NCBI GenBank assembly: GCA_024760905.1
Contig: CM045733.1
Span: 14,267,501 to 14,331,500 of the forward strand
DNA: 64,000 nucleotides
Source of the DNA: Plotosus lineatus
Lineage: Eukaryota; Chordata; Actinopteri; Siluriformes; Plotosidae
Direction of reading: 5' to 3'
Below the pieces are notes generated by a model. It saw only the letters and a list, made by a program, of their open reading frames with translations. It was not told where the DNA came from and ran no database searches. Below, in pieces: positions 23,741 to 33,639 of the stretch; position 1 is the stretch's first letter, and each line of letters opens with the position of its first letter. Both the position numbers and the translations under genes were made by a program.

Positions 23741-24445
23741 CAGGGATCCCTCACTTTCCACAGTTAATGGGGACCGAGACCCCTCCCCACCACCACCATC
23801 ACCACCACCACCATCACCACCGATTTCCATGAATTAGGATCTAACCCCCCTGACTGGCATATTCTTGCATGTATATGTGTACATAATATCAATAATTATA
23901 TATTCAATGATACAGGGACAGCACATGTAAGAGGTTTTGGAGACAAAGTCAGAGAGGCTAGATTGAGATGGTTTGGACATGTACAGAGGAGGGATAGTGA
24001 GTATATTGGTCGTAGGATGCTGAGGTTGGAACTACCAGGCAGAAGGCCGAGAGGAAGACCAAATAGAAGATTTATGGATGTGGTGAAGGTAGTTGGAGTA
24101 AGAGTAGAAGATGCAGAGGATAGGGTGAGATGGAGGCGGATGGTTTGCTGTGGTGACCCCTGAAGGGAACAGCCGAAAGGAAAAGAAGAAGAAGAAAAAG
24201 AAATGCTCATAATGAGAATTAAACGTTCACAAATAATGCATAAGATGTAAATAAAATGTAAATACACACACACAGATGCGCACCTCAAATAAAAATGTAA
24301 GTAGTTTTGTTGGGGGGTTGTGGGTTGTTTGGGGTTTTTGTTTTGTTTTGTTTTGTTTTGTTTTGATTTTTGATGAATATTTTTGAAAAACCCGCGATGC
24401 ACTGAAGCCGCAGAAACTGAAGGACAAAGTAGTGAAGGATCACTG
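23741..24445. mobile_element. TA-flanked MITE interrupted by a LINE fragment
   Basis: Left end CAGGGATCCCTCACTTTCC, right end (reverse complement) CAGTGATCCTTCACTAC, TA on both sides. It matches the uninterrupted copy at 60381-60867 (shared GGGACCGAGACCCC/GGAGACCGAGACCCC, CATGTATATGTGTA, GCAGAAACTGAAG). Non-coding; includes (TTTTG)n at 24336-24365. Confidence 0.8.
23911..24195 (+). pseudogene. RTE-like LINE 3' end (5'-truncated insertion)
   Basis: Encodes only the ORF2 C-terminus: GDKVREARLRWFGHVQRRDS, RRMLRLELPGRRPRGRPNRR, then VEDAEDRVRWRRMVCCGDP and a stop. This is the same family as 7632-9012. The 3' end reads TGCTGTGGTGACCCCTGAAG, GAACAGCCGAAAGG and an AAG-rich tail. It is inserted in the MITE at 23741-24445. 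Confidence 0.88.
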
Positions 24446-24598
24446 TATATTCAACTGTGGTGGTTTACCAGATCTTTTCGTAACTGATGACAATCCAGGC
24501 AATCCGTGCGTAAAATTCATGATTAATAAGATCTGAAGTAGCAAAAAACATTAATTGTACAATGGACAAATTCCACTTCAAAGCATTTTATTGTAGTT

Positions 24599-24706
24599 TT
24601 CATTCATTTTCTGAACTGCTTAATCCTAATTAGGGTCGCGGTGCAGCTGGCGCCCATCTCAGCCAACTCCGGGCGAGGGCAGAGTACACCCTGGACGACT
24701 TGCGAT
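24599..24706 (-). mobile_element. T1-tail fragment
   Basis: Only the T1 tail is present in reverse orientation (CATTTTCTGAACTGC to GAGTACACCCTGG). It could derive from SINE-A, SINE-D or an L2 LINE. A poly-T run follows. Confidence 0.75.
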
Positions 24707-24849
24707 TATTTTTTTTTTTTTTTCTTCACTGAGTATAAAGCTAATAAAATGCATCAAACTAGAATTGGAAGTAATGAAGCAAAATAATGTTGCCAAACAT
24801 TTGAATCTGTTCATGACTGCGTAGAATCTTTAAAGGTTCTTTTGAATAT

Positions 24850-25178
24850 AAGCGGTGGTGGAGTGGAGAGTATTTCTGCCATAACAGCTTCAGGGTCCCC
24901 CTTCAATCCATCCTTTACTGTAGCTTTACTTGTCCGTTTGGCTGTTCTGCCTGTACATGTGTGTAGGTTTTCCCAGGGCTCTCTGGATTCTTCCCACCTA
25001 CCAAAAACATTCCATTATAGGTAGACTAGATAATATAATTTCCCCCAGATGTGAAGAAGTGTGTTGGGTGCTCCACAATGGACTGGCAAACCATTCAGGG
25101 TGTATTCCGGCTTCGTAGCCAGTGTTGGTTTTGCCACATCTCTTGCATCGTGGTCACCGTGACCATGATGGAACAGAT
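24850..25178 (+). mobile_element. Degenerate SINE-D copy
   Basis: Forward orientation: head with AGCTTCAGGGTCCCCC, body with CTTCCCACCTACCAAAAACA, then ACAATGGACTGGCAAACC, TTCAGGGTGTATTCC and a decayed tail (ACCGTGACCATGATGG). This tail resembles the ostariophysan variant of the SINE. Confidence 0.6.
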
Positions 25179-25548
25179 ACACAAAAAAATGTACCAATAA
25201 ATAAATAATAATTACCTTTATCAAGCGGGTCATTGTTTCACTGGCATGGGTTTATTAATTTGCTTTTTAATTCACAACTTCCTATTCACAGCTTTTGACA
25301 AATTAATCTGAAATTTGTATGACGGGTGGGTGATTACCAATGGAAATTTCAATTAAGTTTTGGTAAGAATGAATGCATGGTGGTGTAAAAAAAATAAATA
25401 AATAAATCAACAATAATAATAAATATATAACCAAAATCAGTTGATGGTTGTTTTTATATCTACATATTTAAGAAAAGGCTACTGTTTGTGCTACATGTCT
25501 CTCTCTTTAAGCTGAGACTCGAAATATTGATAGAAATTTTCCTGATTG
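25179..25548. other. No gene recognised
   Basis: AT-rich stretch with (AATA) runs, between a SINE and the likely 3' end of ccdc136. Confidence 0.35.
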
Positions 25549-25936
25549 TTTATTCTGCAGGTTTAGCTTATGAATGCTGACCACTATGGGTTCTCATGAT
25601 GGTAGATAACAAGGAACGTATGACCCGGTGGCATAAGGATCCAAGTAAACACATGCATGTGGTCTCTAAAAATATTTAAAATTCACTATCTGGATGTTTC
25701 TCCTCTGTAATTTCAAACACATTGTATACCGAACCAAAACAATGGTGTCTAATTACTTGTGAGCGGCACTGAATAAGTCGCTTTAGAGGAATATATTCTC
25801 CGATATATTATTCTCAGAAAAGTCAGTGATATCAGAAATGTTCTTATATTCACTACATTTCAGATGTTTACAAAAATAACATTCTCTTTTATATGTTAGC
25901 ATTGTTTCAACTCATTACATTAACTCATATTGATTA

Positions 25937-25987
<51 letters not shown>

Positions 25988-26721
25988 TATATAGACTGTA
26001 TATACTGTATATGTACAAAAATATCTATCCAACTTAAAAGAGTTATTACTGTCAGTATTAGAAGTTCTCTAGTGGGTTACTATTAACTGATGAATGAATA
26101 TCAGCTTCGAATATTATGATCCCAGTCTCATTCCTTTCTATCCTCAGAATTATTTAAGCTCCACAACAAACACCTTTTTGAGCCGTAAACATAAATGAAA
26201 CTACTTCAAACCGTACAAACGGCATGATCGACACTTAAGTACAGAACATTTACATTAAACATTGGTGCTGGTTAAACTGTCTAATGCATGCTTTGGAACA
26301 GATACTTGCTCCATTGTTAAAAGCAGCTGTAAACGTATAATATCATTTCAGAAAAATCGATTCGGTATTTTAAAAGGTGATGTACGACTGGAAGAATCGG
26401 AGAATTACATGTCCCTTGCTGTCACAGCACGTTAAAAGCCAAAGCTTGTGTCTAAACCAACAGTGACTGGAAAAATGTGTCTGAGGATGAAAATGTACAT
26501 TACCACAAGCAAGAAATAAAAACAGCACATGTGAAAGGATTTTCTACGCTGAGACTTATGCGTCGTTAGATTCAGATTCAGATCAGTCCGTAGGCATTTT
26601 TTATGATTATGGCATTTGTGCTTGTATGTGTGAGCGCATCCAGGAATATGTACCAAAGAAAGGATTAGCAAGCAAGTGGATATGAGACATTGACCTGATC
26701 AAGGTCACTTCCTGTCCGAAC
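25549..26721 (-). other. ccdc136: Possible ccdc136 3'UTR
   Basis: Sequence downstream (minus strand) of the putative ccdc136 stop. The first AATAAA encountered is at 25554-25549. A (AC)n microsatellite lies at 25937-25985. It is fairly free of SINEs compared with its surroundings, as expected of a UTR, but the boundary is only inferred. Confidence 0.3.
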
Positions 26722-26814
26722 TCAAGCAAACGCTCGGGTCAAACTGGGTACGAGCAAAACTGCTGCTGCTGCCACGGTAACCAGCATAACAAGGTTCCAG
26801 TCTCCCTCATGCTC
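26722..26814 (-). CDS. ccdc136: Probable last coding exon of ccdc136 (C-terminal membrane anchor)
   Basis: A minus-strand acceptor TTGATTCTAG|GAG opens a phase-0 frame of 30 codons and a TGA stop at 26724-26722. The peptide is EHEGDWNLVMLVTVAAAAVL followed by LVPSLTRAFA: an acidic start, one hydrophobic helix of ~19 residues and a short tail. CCDC136 in mammals is a long coiled-coil protein with a single C-terminal membrane helix, linked to acrosome formation, so this fits the end of that gene. The phase agrees with the exon at 51115-51249, which ends at phase 0. The ~24 kb between may hold further exons. It could be a chance frame or belong to another gene. Confidence 0.55.
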   Translation of the reverse strand, partial: EHEGDWNLVMLVTVAAAAVLLVPSLTRAFA

Positions 26815-27488
26815 CTAGAATCAACAGAGAGAAAAGTTTCATTAAGAAAGGTGGCGTCACAAAAAAACACTTCAAGTCTGACAACACTCAAACAATATAT
26901 AAACACATCAGAAGTTAGCAGGAGGACACATACTTCAGAAAGTAATAGTTCTTAATGGGCCTTTGGATGGTCAATGGTTCTAGCTTTCTAAACAGGATGT
27001 TACATACCTTGTTTTTTTTGTTCTGAAAGGGAAATGCTCTGCCATAGGACTTTACATAGAACCTTTAGGTTCCTCCAGATGCACAAACTGAAAGGTGCCT
27101 GAGTATTAGATTGGGACTTTACATAAAAGGAACAGAGATGATTGATTCAATGGTCTGTCCACGTAATGTGTGGAATTATAATATAGACAATTGCACATGG
27201 AGAGTTAAAACCACAGTTAAGCCAAAAAAAACAAAAAAAAAAACAATGGAAAATACAGAGCATCCACTACTCGCCCTGTTGAAATAGCACACTTCTTAGA
27301 AATGATCTATCTCAATGTTAAAGAATCATTTAAAAAAAAAAAAAAAAAAAATGAATGTAACATCTCATCTGGATTATTTCCAAAATCTACTGGAGTGTTT
27401 TTCCCCAGACTCCTACGTCCAGTCGAGATTTTATGGAAATTCACACATAACTTTTTGCATAATCTTGCAAAAAACACCTAAACAAATA
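26815..27488 (-). other. ccdc136 intron, unique part
   Basis: AT-rich sequence upstream (minus strand) of the putative last exon, with poly-A runs at 27221-27244 and 27331-27350. No additional exon seen. Confidence 0.35.
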
Positions 27489-27647
27489 CAGTGGCTTATA
27501 AAAGTATCCGTACCTCATAAACTGCACTTTGTCATTTTATAACAAGAATCGTAATGGTATTTTATTGCCATTTTATGAGATAGACAAACACAAGGGGGTG
27601 CATTGTTGTGAATTAGATCTAAATTGATGCATGGTTTTCAAAAATGT

Positions 27648-27985
27648 TAGATTTATGGCATTTGGCAGATGCTTTCTTCCACAGCAACTTATACTTATCA
27701 TTTTTATACAACTGAGCAATGGCGGTTAAGGGCCTGAACTGAGGGTTGAGCCCTGAACTTTCAGATCAGTAACCCATTGCCTTAACCATTGAGCCACTAC
27801 AGCCCATTTTACTGGTCAGGAAATCAGAGGTTCCAGCTCTGGTAACAACAAGTTGCTGCTGTTGTACCCTTGAGAAAGGCCCTTAACCCTCGACTGCATA
27901 GCTGTATGAATGTGATTTAAAAAAAATAAAATAAAAAATAAATGTAATTTGCACTGGATAAGGGTGTCTGACAAATACCATGCAC
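27648..27985. mobile_element. Two SINE-C copies in opposite orientation
   Basis: SINE-C is a short teleost tRNA-SINE ending GGATAAGGGTGTCTGACAAA. A reverse copy at ~27650-27806 has a tRNA-like head on the minus strand (GTAGTGGCTCAATGGTTAAG, B box GGGCTCAACCC). A second, forward, copy runs at ~27815-27985 (CCCTTGAGAAAGGCCCTTAA to CTGACAAATACC). Confidence 0.7.
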
Positions 27986-28504
27986 ATAGCTTTAGTATAA
28001 ATACAGCTGTTCTGTGAAGTCCTCAGAAATGTCTTAAAGAACATTAGTGAACAAACAGCATCATGAAGTGCACCACACAGATCAGGTATCAAGTTGTGAA
28101 AAGGTTTAAATCAGTGTTCTGAATTCATGAAAAAAAAACATTGAATGTCTTACAGAGAACGTTTCAATCCATTATTTAGAAATGTAACCATGGACAGAGT
28201 ATGGCGCAACTGCAGATCTACCAAGACATGGCCATCCACCTCAACTGACAGACCTTTTCAAGGAAAGCAGCAAAAAGACCCATGACAACTCTGAAGGAGC
28301 TGCCAAGATCTACAATTTGGGAGAAGAATCTGACCACAGGACAACTATTAGTCATGCATTCTACTGGTCTTTAATCATAGGTCTCTTCTTGCCACTCTTG
28401 GATAAAGAAAGCCAGAAGTCCATTTGAAATTTGGGGGACACAGCAAACATGTGGGGAAAGATGATATGATCAGATGAGACCAAAATGTAATGTTTTGACT
28501 CAAA

Positions 28505-28877
28505 TGAAAATGCTATGTTCAGTTCAGTTCATTTTCTGTAACCGCTTCATCCTAATTAGGGTCGCAGGGAGGCTGGTGCCCATCCCAGCCAACTCAGGGC
28601 GAGGGAAGAGTACACCCTGGACAGCTCGCCAGGCCATCGCAGGGCGGAAACACGCTGACGGCTTTGCAGCTACTCTTGTCGAAAGTCAGCAATGGTTCTT
28701 TTACATGCCTCACACCATAGACAGTGAGAGACATGGCCGGCCTTTGATAACCCAGTTAGCTGCACTGGACAGTGACAACCCTGTGGAGAGTGGGACTCGA
28801 ACGCCCAACCTTTGGATCAGTGATCCGGCACCTTATACCACTAGACCACCACTGCCCCGGCTCTGAAAATGCTATGT
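28505..28877 (-). mobile_element. SINE-A copy, tail T1, A2 head, with 14-bp TSD
   Basis: Reverse copy at 28519-28863. The duplication TGAAAATGCTATGT flanks it (28505-28518 and 28864-28877), splitting the Tc1 transposase remnant. The head is of the A2 type (minus strand TGGTCTAGTGGTATAAGG). Confidence 0.93.
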
Positions 28878-29049
28878 ATGGTGGAAAACTAATACTTTCC
28901 CCACTGTGAAACACTGTGGGGATGCATGGCAATCCTGGAAGAAAACATGTTGGAGGCAGTAAAAAACTCTTTTTTTTTAATTGAAAAATACGTACCATGA
29001 AAAAAGTGTAAGAGCTTATGGGGTATGAATCCCATAACTTCCTTGATGG

Positions 29050-29372
29050 AGATAAAAATGATGTTTATTTATGTGAGCACCGCAACAGGTCATGTCGCTA
29101 TCTCACAGTTCCAAGATCCCTGGGCTCACGGTAAATGTTTGTATGAACTGTCCGTAGATGTTTTTTAAAGGTTGTCTGGCTTCCTCCGACATCACAAAAA
29201 TGCAGCTAGTCTCAGAAGTTGTCATAATTCTGTGTGTGTATATATTGCTCTGTAATGGATTGGAGTCCCATTCAGGGTTTAGTCCTATCTGACAGGACGT
29301 GTTCCTGAAATAGGCTCCGGATGCACGGCCATCCTTGCCCGGGCCAGGATAAAGCTGTCAATGAACATGAAC
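29050..29372 (+). mobile_element. Degenerate SINE-D copy
   Basis: Forward copy: CTCACAGTTCCAAGATCCC, TGGCTTCCTCCGACATC, GTAATGGATTGGAGTCCCAT, AGGCTCCGGATGCACGG and GGCCAGGATAAAGC. Strongly diverged. Confidence 0.6.
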
Positions 29373-29763
29373 AAATGAACAAAAACAACAACTACAGGAA
29401 ATTGCTCACACTCTATATTTGCTACATATAGAAATTTACAATCAAATGGCATTTGAGGACAATCTTCTAGCTTGTTCCTGGTCGGCAAGAAAAAAATTTT
29501 GAAAAATTTTAACCCCACCCCCCCAAAAAAATACTGCATAATATTAACCTCTATCCGTCACTTTTCCTAGTTAATGTTTTTCTGTAAAATCCATGGCACG
29601 TAGTAATTATGGAATTAAACACACAGCTTATGGAGTCATGGGATATGGTTTTACAAGTTGTGGCCACAACATGATAATCCGTGTCCATGAGATAGTCAAA
29701 AGAATGTCTCTTGACCTCATAATGCTAATTCGATTCCTTTTTATTTAAAACAAATAACTAAAA

Positions 29764-30108
29764 GGGGTAGTGGTGTCCCGTTATCCGAGTGCTGGATTAC
29801 TGATCCGAAGGTCAGGGGTTCAAGCCCCACCATCACCGAATTGTCACTGCTGTCCTCACAGTGCAGCTAACTGGGTTATCAAACCCCAGCCAAGTCTTTC
29901 ACTGTCTGTGTTGAGAGGCCTGTAGAAGAACCATTGCTGTCGTTCATAAAACAATAGGCCCTTGGGTTGCCATCAGTGTGTTTCTGCCCTGCTATGGCCA
30001 GGCGAGTTGTCCATGGTATCCTCTGCCCTCAGCTTAGATGGGAGCCAAAATCCTCCTTGACTCTAATTAGGATTAAGTGCTTCAGAAAATGAATGGATGA
30101 ATGAATAA
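29764..30108 (+). mobile_element. Old SINE-A copy, tail T1, divergent head
   Basis: Forward copy, head GTGGTGTCCCGTTATCCGAG with B box GGGTTCAAGCCCC, body CTTTCACTGTCTGTG, tail ACTCTAATTAGGATTAAGTG ending in GAATGGATGAATGA. It is more diverged than most copies and may represent an older subfamily, together with 52224-52542. Confidence 0.85.
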
Positions 30109-30357
30109 ATAATTAAATAATCTGCAGGTCCTGTTAAAATCTCAGTAGTTTTTTTTTTTTTTTTTCCACTCATATTGAGACACATATGGAACCTCAGTAT
30201 TTGGAACTGAACAGGTGAGTTTCTTTTTGGAAATGAAGATCAGCAAACACTCACAAGGCTAAATATATTCCTCCCTGTGTGACCTGCAGAGATACAGACA
30301 GCTGAGAGCAATGACCTAGTAATGACTATTAAAAAAATAGTGTTTTTCTCTCAATCC

Positions 30358-30439
<82 letters not shown>

Positions 30440-30847
30440 ACTCATACTAAGGCTGTCATATGATTAATGTGGAAATAAAAATTGTGTATAGATCTCTGGG
30501 TGAATGTGACACACACGCTATTACTTCTCCTCTTGCAACTGCACAAGAACTAAAGCTCTAATCCATTCATAAATCTCCATTCTTGACTCTATTCGGCTGA
30601 TTCAGTTAGTATGAGCTATACCACATTTATCATAATCAGAGTTCAACAATGCTTCAGATTAAGGTCACTGCTTGGAAAGTTTCCATAGAGATTTAGTTAT
30701 GTTTTCAGTGTAGGTTTTATTGGCAGTATGAAGCCAGAACGGCCAGAGGGAAGACCTTTCTGACGGCTGAGATTTTATCAGAGGCAACACCGAATCACAC
30801 TCGAACTATAACACAGCATGAAGACTGCCATGCTGAACATGTAGATA
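30109..30847. repeat. Non-coding spacer with (TG)n-(AG)n 30361-30438
   Basis: A compound dinucleotide repeat, ~36 bp TG followed by ~42 bp AG, in otherwise unremarkable sequence. Confidence 0.9.
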
Positions 30848-30923
30848 CCGTGCTGTGCAAAAGTTTTGTCCCTGACCAATTTCTAACATTTTTTGCACAT
30901 TTGTCACTGTCATCCATTTCATA

Positions 30924-31273
30924 TCAAGCAAACCTCATCATCATCATCCTAATTAGGGTCGCGGGAGGCTGGTGCCCATCCCAGCCAACTCAGGGCGAGG
31001 GCAGAGTACACCCTGGACAGCTCGCCAGGCCATCGCAGGGCGGAAACACGCTGACGGCTTTGCAGCCTACTCTTGTCGAAAGTCAGCAATGGTTCTTTTA
31101 CATGCCTCACACCATAGACAGTGAGAGACATGGCCGGCCTTTGATAACCCAGTTAGCTGCACTGGGGGGGACAGTGACAACCTTGTGGAGAGTGGGACTC
31201 AAACCCCCAACCTTTGGATCAGCGATCCGGCACCTTATACCACTAGACTACCACTGCCCCCTCAAGCAAACCT
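30924..31273 (-). mobile_element. SINE-A, tail T1, A2 head, 12-bp TSD
   Basis: SINE at 30936-31261 with duplication TCAAGCAAACCT (30924-30935, 31262-31273). It lies in the left non-coding part of the Tc1 element. The tail ends in CAT repeats rather than GAATGA. Confidence 0.93.
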
Positions 31274-31349
31274 AATTATTGTCAAAGATAAAACACAAGT
31301 AAACACAAAATGCAGTTTTCAGTTCCAATTGCATTTATTAAGGGGAAAG

Positions 31350-31737
31350 CATCTGAACCTACAAGTCTGTCTGTCTTCCTTTCGGCTTTTTCCCTTTTAC
31401 TCGGGAGTCGCCACAGCGAATCATCTGATTCGCACGTTTGATTTTGGCAGAGATTTTTACGTGGGATGCCCTTCCTGTCACAACCCTTTTTCGCAAGGGA
31501 CAGAAGCACGCTGACGACTTTGCAGCCTACTCTTTACGAAAGTCAGCAACGGTTCTTTTACATGCCTCTCACCATAGACAGTGAGAGACATGGCCCACCT
31601 TTGATAACCCAGTTAGCTGCACTGGGGGGGACAGTGACAACCTTGTGGAGAGTGGGACTTGAACCCCCAACCTTTGGATCAGCAATCCAGCGCCCTATAC
31701 CACTAGACCACCACTGCCCCACATCTGAACCTACAAG
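31350..31737 (-). mobile_element. SINE-A, tail T2, A2 head, 16-bp TSD
   Basis: SINE at 31366-31721 with a perfect duplication CATCTGAACCTACAAG (31350-31365, 31722-31737). The T2 tail is at the left (CCTTTCGGC, GGGAGTCGCCACAGCG). It is inserted between the transposase and the left end of the Tc1 element. Confidence 0.95.
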
Positions 31738-31914
31738 GCCCATGTGAATAAGTAATTGCCCCCTAAACCTAATAGCTGGTTGAACCACCTTTTGTAGCAA
31801 CAACTGCAGTCAAGCGTTTGCAATAGAGGCAATGAGTCTTTCACATCACTGTGATGGGATTTTGGCCCACTTTTCTAGGCAGAATTAGTTAAGATCAACC
31901 AGATTGGATGGTTT

Positions 31915-33160
31915 TCAGGCATGAACAGGCTTTTTAAGGTCATGCCACAGCATCTCAATCGGGTTCAGGTCGGGACTTTCCAAAGTCCAACTTTCCAAAA
32001 TCCAACTTTTCCAGGTCCACTCCAAAACCCTCAGTTTGTTCTTTTCTAGCCATTCAGAAGTGGACTTGCTGGTGAGCTTCCGATCATTGTCTTGCTGCAG
32101 AACCCAGGTACGCTTTTGCTTGAGGTCTCGAACTGATGGACGAACATTCTTCACTAGGATTTCTTGGTAGCAAGCAGAATTCATGGTTCCATCGATAGTG
32201 ACCAGTCGTCCAGGTCCTGTATCAGTAAAACAGGTCCAGATCATCACACTTCCAACACCGTGTTTCACTGTTGGCACGATGTTCTTTTTATCAAATGCAG
32301 TGTTCCTTTTACACCAGATATAATGGGATGCATTTCTCCCAAAAAGTTCAACTTCAGTTTCATCAGTCCAGAGGACATTTTCCCAAATGCTTTGGGGATT
32401 ATCAAGATGAGGCTTGGCAAAAGTGAGTCATGCCTTGATATTCTTTTTTGTCCACAGTGGCTTCCGCCTCGGAACTCTTCCATGGATGCCATTTTTGCTG
32501 AGTGCATTCCTGAAGGAGCAGTGGTGGTCTAGTGGTATAGGGCGCTGGATAGCTGATCCTACGGTTGGGGGGTCGAATCCCACTCTCCACAAGGTTGTCA
32601 CTGTCCCCCCAGTGCAGATAACTGGGTAATTAGAGGCGGGCCATGTCTCTCACTGTCTATGGTGAGAGGCATGTAAAAGAACCATTGCTGACTTTCGTAA
32701 AGAGTAGCTACAAAGCCGTCAGTGTGTTTCTGTCCCTTGCTAAAGGGTTGTGTCAGGAAGGGCATCCGACATAAAAACCTATGCCAAATCAAACGTGCGA
32801 ATCATTCGCTGTGGCGACCCCTGATCAAGGGAAAAAGCTGAAAAGAAATCCTTCATTCCTGATGGTGGAGTCATGAACATTGACATTAAGTGAGGCGTGT
32901 AGTTGTTTAGAAGTGGTTTTTGGATTCTTTGTGACTTCTCCGGTTAGTCTGTGCCATGCTCTTGGAGTAATTTTGGTAGGTCGGCCAATTCTGGGAAGGG
33001 TCACCACTGTGCCATGCCTTCACCATTTATGGATAATGGCTCTGACAGTGGTCCGCTGGAGTCCCAAAGATTTACCAATGACTTTGTATCCTTTCCCAGA
33101 CTAAGACGTCTCTATAATCTTCCTTCTTGTTTGCTCTTGAAGCTCACTGGATCGCGGCAT
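31915..33160 (-). pseudogene. Tc1-like transposase (DD34E), broken by a SINE
   Basis: A cut-and-paste transposase of the Tc1 family. The ATG at 33160 opens MPRSSELQEQTRRK, an N-terminal paired-like helix-turn-helix segment, then TLPRIGRPTKITPR and NPKTTSKQLHASLN. SINE-A (32514-32853) interrupts it. The catalytic half follows: first Asp in the VLWTDETEVELFG-type block (~32370), second Asp in VLQQDNDRK (~32085), Glu in [13 protein letters not shown] (~31940). Frameshifts, stops and a small tandem duplication before SPDLNP (KSWILESWTLESPD) inactivate it. Confidence 0.85.
32505..32862 (+). mobile_element. SINE-A, tail T2, A2 head, 9-bp TSD
   Basis: Forward SINE at 32514-32853 from GGAGCAGTGGTGGTCTAGTG to the T2 tail (TTCGCTGTGGCGACCCC). 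The duplication is CATTCCTGA (32505-32513, 32854-32862). It splits the transposase reading frame of the Tc1 element. Confidence 0.93.
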
Positions 33161-33639
33161 GATGACGTGTGTTCAGTGTGGCCTACCTCACCTTGTCAGA
33201 CGGGTTTTATGTTAGGGATCTCCTGATCCTCATCTCCTGGGATTGGAAACGTCTGGCAGCAATCAGGCCTGGGTGTGGCCATTAAATTGAACTCAGTTTT
33301 TCCAATAATAGGATTAATCACAATTACCGCATTTTTTGAATGCTTGGGCTATCTTTGCGCATGTTTAAATTTGTTTTATGCCCTGGAAAAGTGAAGCATG
33401 ACAAAGATGCAAAAAAGTAAAAACTCAGTAGGGGGCAAAAACTTTTGCACAGCACTGTAAGTGCCATGATACTAAATTATAAATGTAAGGCATTTCACTG
33501 CTTACTGCTAAAAATTCTCATTACCTTGTACAAAAAAAGAGAAAAGTCAGACTGCTCCAACTACTGGGGAGATTAAATCAGTTTGCGGATTTTCAATAAT
33601 GGTACCATGACAATCTTTTTGTCTCTTCTGTCATTTGGT

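Larger units (their letters stand above)
27489..29000 (+). pseudogene. Tc1-like transposon remnant (forward), with two SINE insertions
   Basis: The TA-flanked left end CAGTGGCTTATAAAAGTATC at 27489 is typical of teleost Tc1 elements. Decayed transposase reading forward appears at ~28190-28500 (DNA recognisable as ATCTACCAAGACATGGCC, CAGATGAGACCAAAATG) and resumes after a SINE at ~28868 (GCTATGTATGGTGGAAAACT, TGTGAAACACTGTGGGGATG). Many stops and deletions; no right terminal repeat found. A SINE-C pair (27648-27985) and a SINE-A (28519-28863) interrupt it. Confidence 0.7.
30848..33457 (-). mobile_element. Tc1-like transposon carrying three SINE-A insertions
   Basis: Inverted ends: left GTGCTGTGCAAAAGTTTTG (near 30850), right (reverse complement) CAGTGCTGTGCAAAAGTTTT, with TA at 30846-30847 and 33458-33459. 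Removing three SINEs leaves ~1.6 kb, the normal size of a Tc1 element. The transposase lies on the minus strand. Confidence 0.9.

Noticed and set aside
28474..31747. Several 80-140-residue open frames with similar proteins (for example RHGRPLITQLAAL)
   Set aside because: All are translations of the SINE-A body on the antisense strand and recur wherever a copy lies.
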